Positions 18,332 to 26,312 of a stretch of DNA of 64,000 nucleotides are shown here, in pieces; the stretch's first letter is position 1; every line of letters begins with the position of its first letter. The position numbers were made by a program, and so were the translations under genes. The DNA lies in assembly GCF_003020115.1 (NCBI RefSeq), contig NZ_PYFX01000001.1:511501-575500 (forward strand). The letters are read 5' to 3'. Under the pieces are notes generated by a model, which saw only the letters and a program-made list of their open reading frames with translations, had not been told where the DNA came from and ran no database searches. This DNA is from Bradyrhizobium sp. MOS002. Its GTDB lineage: Bacteria > Pseudomonadota > Alphaproteobacteria > Rhizobiales > Xanthobacteraceae.

Positions 18332-19042
18332 TTACTTGCCCACGGCCTGCGGATCGTTCTGGATCAGATAGCGCAGCAACAGGACACCGCCGCCGAGATC
18401 CCGCGTGCCCTCCAGCGTCATCGCAGTCAGCGGCGCACGCCGGTCGCCGTCAGCGTCCGTAGAGTCGAACACGAAGGGCGCGCCCCTGGCGCCGTCGATC
18501 GCGGGACTGAGGATCAGGTTGAACTCGTCGATCAGGCCGGCGCGCAGGAACGCGCCGTTGGCGACGCCGCCGCCCTCGACCAGCAAGCGCTTCACCCCGA
18601 GCTCGCGATTGAGAATGTCCAGCGTCAGCGCGAGGTCGATCTCGGACTTGCCGGCAAAGATATAGGACATGCCCTCGCCGCGAAGCCCGGCGAGATGCGA
18701 ATCGGAGACGCCCTCGGTCAGCACGACGACGATCGGATCGCCGCCGATATCGGAGCGGCCCCAGCCGATCTTGCCCTGCGCATCGAGCACGACGCCATAG
18801 GTTTTCGCGTCACGTCGCGCGAACCAGTTTTCGCGCGGAAATTTCGCGTCCACCGTCGTGGGATAGGGCTTGCCCTTGGCGAACTCCGCGCCGGTGACGC
18901 GGCCGATCACCCAGGCATCGCCGCCGAGCTCGTCGTGGATTTTCTCGAACCAGTCCGTCGCTCCCCCCTTCGGTCGCCAGCGGCTGGGATGGGTGCGGCC
19001 GTCCAGACTCGAATGCATCAGACAGATGACGTAAGGCTTCAT
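18332..19042 (-). CDS. RibD C-terminal / dihydrofolate-reductase-like protein
   Basis: A 236-residue NADPH-dependent reductase of the RibD-C fold. Seen: the opening KPYVICLMHSSLDGR, then ELGGDAWVIGRVTGAEFAKG and the nucleotide-binding end VKRLLVEGGGVANGAFLRAG. There is no deaminase domain, so it is not riboflavin RibD itself. I chose the ATG at 19042 because GGAG lies 6 bases upstream; the ATG at 19048 directly touches it. It sits between a nitrobindin-like gene (19 bases upstream) and an amine oxidase (10 bases downstream), which suggests one redox function for the three. Confidence 0.88.
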   Translation of the reverse strand: MKPYVICLMHSSLDGRTHPSRWRPKGGATDWFEKIHDELGGDAWVIGRVTGAEFAKGKPYPTTVDAKFPRENWFARRDAKTYGVVLDAQGKIGWGRSDIGGDPIVVVLTEGVSDSHLAGLRGEGMSYIFAGKSEIDLALTLDILNRELGVKRLLVEGGGVANGAFLRAGLIDEFNLILSPAIDGARGAPFVFDSTDADGDRRAPLTAMTLEGTRDLGGGVLLLRYLIQNDPQAVGK

Positions 19043-19061
19043 GCGCATCTCCGGGCCGCGC

Positions 19062-19727
19062 TCAGGCTGCCGGCTCATTGCCCTTCTCACTCCGACCGTT
19101 CACGATCACCGCGAGGGGATTGAGCTTCGGCGGCGCGACGAGTTTGAGCGTGTTGGTGTCGCGATGGTTGAACGGCGCGCCGCTCACGAACAACTCGGTC
19201 TGGATCAGATAGGTCCAACTGCCGTCGTCGTTGAAGGTGATGTCGCAGCGGTAAGCATCGGTGCGGAACGCTTGTTCCAGAAAATCAGTCGAGCAGATCC
19301 CGTAAGCGGTGTCGCCACGCTTGGCGGTGACGGAGATCTCCTTGTCGTCCGGCCCGGCCTTGCCCGACGCCAGCAGCACCTGCCCGCGCGGGATCGCCAG
19401 CGTCTGCATGATCAGCCCGGTCGCTGGCTCCCACAACCAGTAGCCAACCTGGTCGTGGAAGGTGATGTCTTCCTCGGGCGTGTTGATGTGGATGTGATAG
19501 CGCAGCCCGTAGAGCAGCTGCGGCCCGTTGGCCTGCGGATCGATCGGGTCCATCCGGATGCGCTCGATGAAGGTCCGCCGCTCCGGCCCCTCCGCCTTCG
19601 GATTGATGTCGATGCCCTTGTCAGCCTGCCAGCTGCCTGCGAGACGGCGGAGCGGGCCGAGATTGGCAAGGCCGTCGGGCGAGACGTCCTCGGGCTCGGT
19701 GAAGATGTCGGCGGGAAGGGGGAGCAT
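19062..19727 (-). CDS. Nitrobindin-like heme-binding beta-barrel protein
   Basis: A 221-residue protein resembling the FABP-like / nitrobindin beta-barrel family, some of which bind heme and scavenge nitric oxide or peroxynitrite. Seen: the family start GPLRRLAGSWQADKGIDIN, ERIRMDPIDPQANGPQLLYG, and central WEPATGLIMQTLAIPRGQ. The heme-ligating His near the C-terminus could be in FNHRDTNTLKLV, but that assignment is uncertain. AGGA lies 6 bases before the ATG at 19727. First gene of the operon with the DHFR-like and amine oxidase genes. Confidence 0.82.
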   Translation of the reverse strand: MLPLPADIFTEPEDVSPDGLANLGPLRRLAGSWQADKGIDINPKAEGPERRTFIERIRMDPIDPQANGPQLLYGLRYHIHINTPEEDITFHDQVGYWLWEPATGLIMQTLAIPRGQVLLASGKAGPDDKEISVTAKRGDTAYGICSTDFLEQAFRTDAYRCDITFNDDGSWTYLIQTELFVSGAPFNHRDTNTLKLVAPPKLNPLAVIVNGRSEKGNEPAA

Positions 19728-19846
19728 GGGTGTCCTCGCGTCGTTGCGAGGCAGCAATAGCATGAGAGCGCGGGCGTGGCTCGTTCTCAAGCCTCACAAT
19801 CGCGAATGGACGTAGGCGCCACGCGCAGACGATCCATGACGCGAAG

Positions 19847-19875
19847 CGGAGCCGAACCTCCTCAGTTCGGCTCCG
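19847..19875. terminator. Putative hairpin terminator
   Basis: A perfect 11-bp inverted repeat (CGGAGCCGAAC / GTTCGGCTCCG) with a 7-base loop, just downstream of the 59-residue gene that ends at 19888. No strong T-run follows, so termination strength is uncertain. Confidence 0.6.
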
Positions 19876-19887
19876 TCGCCAGGACGC

Positions 19888-20067
19888 TTAGTGGCGGTGG
19901 TCGCGGACCTCAGGTTGATTGCGGTGATCCCGGACGATGGGTTGATTGCGATGGTCGCGTACGACGGGCGGGTCGCGATGATCGCGGACGATGGTCGTCG
20001 CGTTCGAAGGTGTCACCACGTTCGCCAATGCGATCGCTGCGAGAGCCGCAAGGATGTAGTTGCGCAT
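19888..20067 (-). CDS. 59-residue exported VRDHR-repeat protein
   Basis: A small gene, easily missed at usual length cutoffs. Seen: a signal peptide (MRNYILAALAAIALANVV, cleavage near SNA) followed by a mature part made almost wholly of a repeat, VRDHRDPP-VVRDHRNQP-IVRDHRNQP-EVRDHRH, i.e. four VRDHR units spaced 9 residues apart. AAGG lies about 9 bases before the ATG, and a hairpin follows the stop, which together support a real gene. Asp-His-Arg repeats suggest metal or polyanion binding, but no function is known to me. Confidence 0.75.
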   Translation of the reverse strand: MRNYILAALAAIALANVVTPSNATTIVRDHRDPPVVRDHRNQPIVRDHRNQPEVRDHRH

Positions 20068-20535
20068 GAGTTTTGCCTTTTGCTTGGTGGATCACTGCGA
20101 GCCACCTGACACCAAGCTAGATCGATCAGCTGGAATGATATGTGTCGTCGATCACCCGGCGATGATCGATGCGCTGTCGGTCGAGCCGTCGTCCAATCGG
20201 AGGAGAGACGGACGGCGACCGTCACGATCTATTATGATTCGTCTACGCCCGGCGGACAGGCCTCCGCGGCCCCGAGACGAGGACATCTCGCGCCCAATAT
20301 CATTGCATCGTCGAACCCCTGCATACTTGATACGCCCTGCCGGTTTGCAATCAACGTCGCGGCTGCCGCCGTTTTAATCAGGCCATAAGCATTTGTGTTC
20401 GGTGTTCCCGTTTGCGCCACGGAATCACGGTGATAGGATCAGGGCCTCAGGATTGTGAAATACACCATAGGCGATGAAGCCACTCCTAAACTAGCGTCCA
20501 CGTGACGTCCGTGATTTTCAAGTGAGTGGTTTGGA
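20068..20535. other. Intergenic region, 468 bases
   Basis: It separates the VRDHR gene from the divergent LuxR pair. The last 25 bases before 20536 (TGATTTTCAAGTGAGTGG...) recur before the second LuxR gene (21715-21739). I see no gene or strong repeat in the remainder; promoters for both directions must lie here. Confidence 0.5.
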
Positions 20536-21681
20536 ATGCAGCAGGCTTCGGTCGAGAAGTTCTCAGACCTCATCGGCGCGATCTACGACTGCGTGATCGC
20601 GCCGGAACGCTGGACGGGCGTTCTAAATGAGATTCGCACGGAGCTCGGCTTCGCGACCGCCGTGCTCTCGGCCTATAGCCTCACGAACATGAGGATCGGA
20701 GTCAATGCCGCGTCCGGGACCGACCCTGTCCAGACGATGGCCCGGACCAGCATCGAGTATGCGCCCGATATCGTCGAACTCTGGGGCGGCGTTGAGCGCA
20801 TCCGGCAATATCCACTTGGAGAACCGATCATTCGATCCCAGGCGGTCCCGGAGGAAACAGTCCTCGGAAATCGCTATCACCTGGAATGGGCTCTCCCCAA
20901 GGGCTTGTTCGACGCCGTCGGCGTCGCCCTCGTTCGCGAAAAAACAATGATCGGCAATGCGACATTCAGTCAGCATCAGTCGGACGGAGCCATTGACGAT
21001 GCGCAGGTCAGCGGATTGCGCGTTCTCGCACCTCACATCCGCCGTGCCGTGATCATCAGCAATCTGTTCGACATGAAGACCTTGGAAGCCGCGACATTCG
21101 CCGCGACAGTGGAGGCCCTGACGGTCGGAGTCGTTCTGGCGGACGACGATTCGAAGATCGTTCACACCAATTCCGCAGCCACAGCCATGCTCGCGGCAAG
21201 CGATCCACTTCTGGCTCGACATGGCCGGATCGCCGTTCAATCGGCGACCACCACCAGCACGTTGCAATCGGCCATCGCGCAAGCAGCAAAGGACGAGGCG
21301 GCACTCGGCCAAAAAGGCATCGGCATCCCGATCCCCCGCTCGAGCGGAGACCCTCTCGTCATTCACGTTCTGCCGCTGCGACGCGGCGACATGCGGGCGG
21401 GCCTGGTCCAGCGCGCCGCCGCCGCTCTGTTCGTGGCATCGGCCTCCGGTCCGCCGCAGCTGCCTCACGATGCTCTCGTCCAGCTCTACGATCTGACGCC
21501 GGCCGAAATTCGCATCTTCGAGCTCATCTGCGATGGACAGACACGCGAGGCGATCTCGTCGCAACTCGGGGTGTCCGTCAGCACCGTGAAAAGCCACCTC
21601 TTTCATGTCTTCGAAAAGACAGGTTGCCGGCGCCAGGTCGACCTGGTCAGGCTGGCAAGGTCGCTGGCCTTTCCGGTGTAG
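20536..21681 (+). CDS. LuxR-family regulator, tandem copy 1
   Basis: A 381-residue cytosolic transcription regulator. Seen: an N-terminal domain I cannot assign (residues 1-185), a PAS-like segment (about 194-222, VGVVLADDDSKIVHTNSAA), and a C-terminal LuxR helix-turn-helix (about 318-374) with LTPAEIRIFELICDGQTR and LGVSVSTVKSHLFHVFEKTG. There is no receiver domain and no recognisable autoinducer domain. The next gene encodes a close copy 58 bases downstream, with the same leader sequence before its start, so this is a recent tandem duplication. Confidence 0.9.
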   Translation: MQQASVEKFSDLIGAIYDCVIAPERWTGVLNEIRTELGFATAVLSAYSLTNMRIGVNAASGTDPVQTMARTSIEYAPDIVELWGGVERIRQYPLGEPIIRSQAVPEETVLGNRYHLEWALPKGLFDAVGVALVREKTMIGNATFSQHQSDGAIDDAQVSGLRVLAPHIRRAVIISNLFDMKTLEAATFAATVEALTVGVVLADDDSKIVHTNSAATAMLAASDPLLARHGRIAVQSATTTSTLQSAIAQAAKDEAALGQKGIGIPIPRSSGDPLVIHVLPLRRGDMRAGLVQRAAAALFVASASGPPQLPHDALVQLYDLTPAEIRIFELICDGQTREAISSQLGVSVSTVKSHLFHVFEKTGCRRQVDLVRLARSLAFPV

Positions 21682-21739
21682 GGGAACTCGGGGTGACGGC
21701 ACGCTTTGTCGTCAGTGATTTTGAAGTGAGTGGTTTGGA

Positions 21740-22882
21740 ATGCAGCAGGCTTCGGTCGAGAAGTTCTCTGACCTCATCGGCAGTATCTATGATTGTGTGA
21801 TCGCGCCGGAACGCTGGACCGAAGTTCTGGACCAGATTTGCGCCGACTTCGGCTTTGCCACCGGCGCGCTCTCGGTCGCCAGCCTCTCGAACATGAAAGC
21901 CGTCGTCAATGCAGTCTCCGGGTCCGACCTGGCCCAGATGGCCCAGAACGGGGTCGGCTACGGCCCCGATATCATCGAGCTCTGGGGCGGCGCCGAGCGC
22001 ATTCAGCAATACCCGCTCGGCGAGCCGATCGTTCAATCCCAGGCGGTCCGGCCGGACGTCATTTCCAGCAATCGCTATTATCGCGAATGGGCCCTGCCCA
22101 AGGGCTTGTTCGACGCCGTTGCCGTCGGCCTCGTACGCGACAGGACGATGGTCGGAAACGCGATATTCAGCCAGCATGAGTCGGCAGGCCGCATTGACGA
22201 TGCGCAGGTCGACGGATTGCGCCTTCTGGCGCCTCACATCCGCCGCGCCGTGACGATCAGCAATCTGTTCGACATGAAGACGGTGGAAGCCAACACATTC
22301 GCCGCGACGGTGGAGGCCCTGACGGTGGGCGTCGTCCTGGCCGACGAGGATTCGAACATCGTTCACACCAACGCCGCAGCCGCGGCGATGCTCGCGGCCG
22401 GCGATCCGATCGTGACAAGGCATGGCCGGATCGCGGTTCAATCCGCGGCGACCACGGCCGCATTGCAATCCGCCGTCGCGCAGGCAGCAAAGGACGAGGC
22501 GACGCTCGGGCAAAAAGGCATCGGCATCCCGATCCCTCGCCAAGGCGGTGACCCTCTCGTCATCCACGTTCTGCCGCTGCGACGCAGCCACACCCGATCC
22601 GGCCTGATCCAGAGCGCCGCTGCCGCCGTGTTCGTGACGTCCGCCTCCGGGCCGCCGCGATTGCCTCACGATGCGCTCAACCAGCTCTATGATCTCACGC
22701 CGGCCGAGATTCGCATCTTCGAGCTTATCTGCGAGGGACACACACGAGACGCGATCTCGGCCTTGCTCGGCGTTTCCGTCAGCACCGTGAAGAGCCATCT
22801 CATTCACGTCTTCGAAAAGACCGGCTGCCGGCGCCAGGTCGACCTGGTCAGGCTCGCGAAATCGCTGACGTTTCCGGTGTGA
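21740..22882 (+). CDS. LuxR-family regulator, tandem copy 2
   Basis: A 380-residue close paralogue of the preceding gene: same first residues MQQASVEKFSDLIG, same PAS-like segment and same C-terminal helix-turn-helix (LGVSVSTVKSHLIHVFEKTG). Differences are spread through the N-terminal part (e.g. SVASLSNMKAVVNAVSG against SAYSLTNMRIGVNAASG), which fits altered ligand or partner choice with retained DNA recognition. It lies just upstream of the ECF sigma / ChrR genes but is separated from them by their own promoter at 22964. Confidence 0.9.
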   Translation: MQQASVEKFSDLIGSIYDCVIAPERWTEVLDQICADFGFATGALSVASLSNMKAVVNAVSGSDLAQMAQNGVGYGPDIIELWGGAERIQQYPLGEPIVQSQAVRPDVISSNRYYREWALPKGLFDAVAVGLVRDRTMVGNAIFSQHESAGRIDDAQVDGLRLLAPHIRRAVTISNLFDMKTVEANTFAATVEALTVGVVLADEDSNIVHTNAAAAAMLAAGDPIVTRHGRIAVQSAATTAALQSAVAQAAKDEATLGQKGIGIPIPRQGGDPLVIHVLPLRRSHTRSGLIQSAAAAVFVTSASGPPRLPHDALNQLYDLTPAEIRIFELICEGHTRDAISALLGVSVSTVKSHLIHVFEKTGCRRQVDLVRLAKSLTFPV

Positions 22883-22963
22883 GGCGTGGGCACGAGACGG
22901 CGCGCCGTCGGCCGGACCTGCGTGCGGACGGCCCCGGAACCTGTCGCAATGATCATTCCGCGG

Positions 22964-22989
22964 TGATCCAAGGCCTGTCCTCGTTCGTT
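22964..22989 (+). promoter_or_regulatory. Predicted ECF sigma-E promoter 1
   Basis: TGATCC (22964-22969), 16 bases, CGTT (22986-22989), 31 bases before the start of the first ECF sigma gene. The same arrangement occurs at 24338, 26333 (minus) and 27280. It suggests autoregulation of the sigma/anti-sigma pair. Confidence 0.75.
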
Positions 22990-23020
22990 CCCAGACCCAC
23001 AGGTCGCTTGTCGAGGCGCT

Positions 23021-23677
23021 ATGATCGCTGCTATCCGAGCTTTAGATGCGCCAATCCGGGCGAAGGCTGGTTTTCCCCGGAGGATTGAAGCGCGGCTGTC
23101 GACTGGCACGAGCAAAGGGCCGAAGACAAAGGTGGATTGGGCTGATCTGATCGGACGCGTCGCCTCGGCCGGAGACCGGGAGGCCTTCAAGCGCCTATTC
23201 GAGCATTTCGCGCCACGCATCAAGGGACTGATGCTGAAGGCCGGGTGCAGTTCGGACGAGGCGGAGGAGATTGCTCAAAATACCCTGATCGCCGTCTGGC
23301 GGAAGGCAGGCCAGTTCGATCCTTCCACCGCTGGGGCCGCGGCATGGATATTCACCATCGCGCGCAATTTGCGCATCGATTTGTTCCGCAGCAGAGCGCG
23401 GGCAGACCGCCTGCGAGGCACCTCTGAGCTTCCCGAGGCACCGGATCCCGCGGAACCCGCGGACGCCGTCATGTCCCGCGTGCAGGACGCGGCGCGGATC
23501 AATTCGGCCGTCAAGCGGCTCTCGATGGAGCAATCCATGGTGGTGCGGTTGTCGTTCATCGAGGAGAGGCCGCACCCGGAAATCGCAAGCCTGCTCGGCA
23601 TTCCGCTCGGAACGGTGAAGTCGCGGATCAGGCTGGCGATGAACCGCTTGAGAGACATATTGGACGAAGAAGCATGA
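23021..23677 (+). CDS. rpoE: ECF sigma factor, RpoE/ECF11-like
   Basis: A 218-residue extracytoplasmic-function sigma factor, probably the counterpart of Rhodobacter sphaeroides RpoE. Seen: region 2 (about 55-125) with EAEEIAQNTLIAVWRKAGQFD and AAWIFTIARNLRIDLFR, and region 4 (about 165-215) with RLSFIEERPHPEIASLLG and GTVKSRIRLAMNRLR. The first 35 residues are unusual for the family; the start at 23021 fits the promoter 31 bases upstream, but a later start is possible. It overlaps the ChrR-type anti-sigma gene by four bases (ATGA), the classical pairing. Confidence 0.92.
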   Translation: MIAAIRALDAPIRAKAGFPRRIEARLSTGTSKGPKTKVDWADLIGRVASAGDREAFKRLFEHFAPRIKGLMLKAGCSSDEAEEIAQNTLIAVWRKAGQFDPSTAGAAAWIFTIARNLRIDLFRSRARADRLRGTSELPEAPDPAEPADAVMSRVQDAARINSAVKRLSMEQSMVVRLSFIEERPHPEIASLLGIPLGTVKSRIRLAMNRLRDILDEEA

Positions 23678-24321
23678 CGATCAGCCATCATCCGCCGGAA
23701 GATCTTCTGGCCGACTTTGCGGCCGGCAGGTTGGAAGAAGCCCATCAATTGGTGGTGGGAGTGCATGTTGCGGGTTGCGCACGGTGCGGCCGATTCGTGC
23801 AGGCCATCGAGCAACTTGGCGGCTTGGCGCTTGACGATATCGAGCCGGTGCCGGTCGCATCGGATGCGTTCGAGCGGGTGATGTCGCGCATTCATGACGC
23901 TCCTGAAAAACGAGCGGTGCCGACTGCTGAGATCGCTCGCGGCAGCGAGCAGGATGTTCCGGCGGCGCTGCGAAACTACCGCATCGGCAAGCGCAGGCGC
24001 ATCGCTCCGGGTCTGAGCATGCGCCCGATCGAGTTGTCCGGATCGGGGACGGCGCGGGCATTCTTGCTTCGGTCCGCGCCGGGGACGCGCATGCTTGAAC
24101 ACACACACACCGGCACCGAACTGACCCTCGTGCTCGAGGGCAGCTTCAGCCACGAGGGCGGCCGGTTTGGTCCAGGTGATTTCGACTATGGCGACGACGA
24201 GGTCGACCATCGACCTGTGGTGGGCGACGAGGGCCCCTGTGTTTGCCTTGTCGCAATGACGGGCGACCTGCACATGAACGGCCTGCTCGGCAGGCTGATC
24301 GGGCCATTCGTGCGGCTTTGA
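23674..24321 (+). CDS. chrR: ChrR-type anti-sigma factor, zinc and cupin domains
   Basis: A 215-residue anti-sigma factor that should hold the sigma factor inactive until singlet oxygen or a similar signal appears. Seen: an N-terminal zinc anti-sigma domain with His6, His31, Cys35 and Cys38 (HVAGCARC), the same positions as the ligands of R. sphaeroides ChrR as I recall them; and a C-terminal cupin (about 110-195) with His143, His145, Glu149 and His179, the metal set (HTHTGTE and DHRP). It starts in the stop of the sigma gene (ATGA), so the two are translationally coupled. Confidence 0.93.
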   Translation: MTISHHPPEDLLADFAAGRLEEAHQLVVGVHVAGCARCGRFVQAIEQLGGLALDDIEPVPVASDAFERVMSRIHDAPEKRAVPTAEIARGSEQDVPAALRNYRIGKRRRIAPGLSMRPIELSGSGTARAFLLRSAPGTRMLEHTHTGTELTLVLEGSFSHEGGRFGPGDFDYGDDEVDHRPVVGDEGPCVCLVAMTGDLHMNGLLGRLIGPFVRL

Positions 24322-24337
24322 TCCTTCTTCCGCCGGG

Positions 24338-24363
24338 TGATCCGAACGCGAGCCCGGAGCGTA
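24338..24363 (+). promoter_or_regulatory. Predicted ECF sigma-E promoter 2
   Basis: TGATCC (24338-24343), 16 bases, CGTA (24360-24363), 27 bases before the start of the second ECF sigma gene. It implies that the first sigma factor switches on the second. A nearby TGATCC at 24319 lacks a CGT at this spacing. Confidence 0.72.
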
Positions 24364-24390
24364 TCGAAGGAAACGCAAGGGAGACAGGTC

Positions 24391-24975
24391 ATGGCCGGCT
24401 TAAGCCTGACACGACAGGCGCAGAGCGAAGCATTGCCCGAACTGCTGGCATGCGTTTCGGCGGGCGACACACGCGCCTTCGCAGCGCTGCATGTGCTGAC
24501 GCGGAGCAGGCTGCGCAGGACTGCGCTCGCCGTCGGAACTCCGCCCCACGACATCGAGGACATTCTTCAGGAAGCCTATCTGAAGATCTGGCGCAACGCG
24601 GGTCGGTTCGACGGCGAACGTGCTTCGGCGATGACATGGATGTCCGCGATCGCGCGGAATACCGCCATCGACCATCTGCGGGTCAGAAGACTGCCGACTC
24701 ACGAGCTGGACGAGGCGCTTCTGATTCCGACAAACGCTGATTCATCGCCCATCGACGATTTCGACTACGCCCGCGCCGAACCGATCGCACGCAGCGTGCT
24801 GGCTCGTTTACCGGAAGACCGCCGCAGGCTGGTGGCGCTGGCCTATCTCGAGGGTGAGAGCCGCGCGAGCTTGTCGCGGCGCTTCGGTGTGCCGGTCGGC
24901 ACCATCAAGACCTGGCTGCACCGAACCCTTCTGGCGGTACGCAAGGACTGCCTTGCCGCATCGGCTGCAGCCTGA
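24391..24975 (+). CDS. Second ECF sigma factor
   Basis: A 194-residue ECF sigma factor of a different subgroup from its neighbour. Seen: region 2 with DIEDILQEAYLKIWRNAGRFD and MTWMSAIARNTAIDHLR, a linker (THELDEALLIPTN), and region 4 with YLEGESRASLSRRFGVPVG and TIKTWLHRTLLAVRK. The ATG at 24391 is preceded by AAGGGAGA; starts further upstream would begin before the predicted promoter. The 100-residue protein that follows after 20 bases may be its regulator. It probably acts as a second step in the response governed by the first sigma factor. Confidence 0.92.
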   Translation: MAGLSLTRQAQSEALPELLACVSAGDTRAFAALHVLTRSRLRRTALAVGTPPHDIEDILQEAYLKIWRNAGRFDGERASAMTWMSAIARNTAIDHLRVRRLPTHELDEALLIPTNADSSPIDDFDYARAEPIARSVLARLPEDRRRLVALAYLEGESRASLSRRFGVPVGTIKTWLHRTLLAVRKDCLAASAAA

Positions 24976-24995
24976 AGCAGGCGAGGACCCCACGC

Positions 24996-25298
24996 GTGAC
25001 CGCAGAGATCATCGAATTCCCCAACCCTGGACACCAGGACCTGCTTGTGTCCTCCGTTGCGAGGCTCGAGCAGATGGTGAAAGAGGTCGACCGTCTGGCA
25101 GCCGAGCAGCCCGCGGAATGTCTCGATCATTTGCTCGCTGTCATGGAGCGTTTCGGTGATCGACTGGTCGATCTTGCGCACCTCGTGCTTGACGACGATG
25201 CCAAGCAGAGTGTCCTGATCGCATTCACGTCGCTCTCCGACAAGATCGCGGCGACCAGAGATGCCTTTGACGGATGCGATGGAGCGACGGATCCCTGA
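24996..25298 (+). CDS. Small soluble helical protein, possible sigma partner
   Basis: A 100-residue protein I do not recognise. Seen: no signal peptide or membrane segment, no H-x3-C-x2-C zinc motif, and mostly predicted helix with regularly spaced Leu/Val (ARLEQMVKEVDRLAAE, DHLLAVMERFGDRLVDLAHL). The GTG start has GCGAGGA about 9 bases upstream. Its position 20 bases behind the second ECF sigma gene makes a soluble anti-sigma or co-regulator plausible, but nothing in the sequence proves it. Confidence 0.75.
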   Translation: MTAEIIEFPNPGHQDLLVSSVARLEQMVKEVDRLAAEQPAECLDHLLAVMERFGDRLVDLAHLVLDDDAKQSVLIAFTSLSDKIAATRDAFDGCDGATDP

Positions 25299-25352
25299 AT
25301 TCGGCACTACGTTCGTCCGTTCAACGCGTGAAGTCAGTTCTGCGCGCCGATC

Positions 25353-25853
25353 TTAATTGAGACGGAGCAACGAGATGTTCAGCAAGGTCGCAAAGCCCAC
25401 CCAACCGGCATAGGGAATGAAAAGCGTCGCCGCCAGCCGATCGTTCGCCCATTGACGCCAGACAAAGGCAAGGATCACGGCGAACAGCGCAACAATGACG
25501 CCTAGAGCCACGTCCATGCGATGAAGCGAAAAGAAGATGGGAGGCCATGCAAAATTCAGGATCATCTGCAGGCTCCATAATCTCATCGTCGTTCCGCGCG
25601 GCTCCGCCTCGAAGGTGCGGAATCCGGCCACGGCGATCATCAGGAACAGGATCGTCCAGACCGGTGCGAAGACCGCATCCGGCGGATTGAAAGACGGCTT
25701 GTTGAGCGCCGCGTACCAGGCTCCCGAACGGTTCAGGACCCCGATCAGAATCCCCGCAGCAGGAACCAGAAACAGGAAAGCCGCGAATCGGTACCATCTG
25801 CCGCGCTTCCGGTCGCCATCCTGCTGCAGCGCTCCGTCGTGCGTCCCGTCCAT
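25353..25853 (-). CDS. tspO: TspO/MBR family membrane protein
   Basis: A 166-residue inner- or outer-membrane protein of the TspO (tryptophan-rich sensory protein) family, which binds porphyrins and sterol-like ligands and affects oxidative-stress and pigment genes in R. sphaeroides. Seen: five hydrophobic segments and the signatures WYAALNKPSFNPPDAVFAPVW and LNFAWPPIFF. A charged N-terminal tail (MDGTHDGALQQDGDRKRGR) precedes the first segment. It starts 2 bases after the DUF2177 stop, so both are read from the promoter at 26313-26338. Confidence 0.92.
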   Translation of the reverse strand: MDGTHDGALQQDGDRKRGRWYRFAAFLFLVPAAGILIGVLNRSGAWYAALNKPSFNPPDAVFAPVWTILFLMIAVAGFRTFEAEPRGTTMRLWSLQMILNFAWPPIFFSLHRMDVALGVIVALFAVILAFVWRQWANDRLAATLFIPYAGWVGFATLLNISLLRLN

Positions 25854-25855
25854 GA

Positions 25856-26257
25856 TCAATGCGCCATTTTCTGTGCGACGAGAAATCCGGTCCAGGCGCT
25901 GACACCGGCGAGGAAGGATCCCCAGCACACGTCCGCAACAGTGAGCCCCGTCGACCAATTGCGCAGCGTTGCCTGGTTGGTCAGATCGTAGGTCGCATAG
26001 GTGAAGCAGCCCAGCATCACGCCGGACATGAAGGCGCGCAGAGCGCCGCCATCTTGCTGAGCCGGCAGCACTGCGAACCAGATCAGGCCGACGGGATACG
26101 CCAGATAAAACACTGCAGCGGCGGCGAGGTCGGGCTCCGAGCGCAACATGTCGCCCAGCACCGGCCGGTAAAGTCTCTCAACCATGGTCTTCAGCCAGAT
26201 CATGTCGAGCGCAACGAAGGTCGCAGCCACCGACAGATATGTGAAAAGCAGGCTCAT
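25856..26257 (-). CDS. DUF2177 family membrane protein
   Basis: A 133-residue membrane protein with four hydrophobic segments. Seen: the family start YLSVAATFVALDMIWLKTMV, the central VFYLAYPVGLIWFAVLP, and the end of the third segment GCFTYATYDLTNQATLRNW. The family often accompanies TspO and the DUF1295/flavoprotein/DUF1365/CFA genes in sigma-E regulons of alphaproteobacteria; its molecular role is not known. First gene of the unit behind the predicted sigma-E promoter at 26333. Confidence 0.88.
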   Translation of the reverse strand: MSLLFTYLSVAATFVALDMIWLKTMVERLYRPVLGDMLRSEPDLAAAAVFYLAYPVGLIWFAVLPAQQDGGALRAFMSGVMLGCFTYATYDLTNQATLRNWSTGLTVADVCWGSFLAGVSAWTGFLVAQKMAH

Positions 26258-26312
26258 GTCCGGTCTCCCCTCCGGTGGTGTCGCAACCGGTTTGACAAAG
26301 GCAACGCCTATA

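Noticed and set aside
20056-22900. Quorum-sensing receptor role for the two LuxR-type genes
   Set aside because: No autoinducer-binding domain or luxI-like synthase gene is visible; only the DNA-binding end is LuxR-like.
24319-24324. Extra TGATCC 19 bases before promoter 2
   Set aside because: No CGT at the 16-base spacing, so not counted as a sigma-E promoter.
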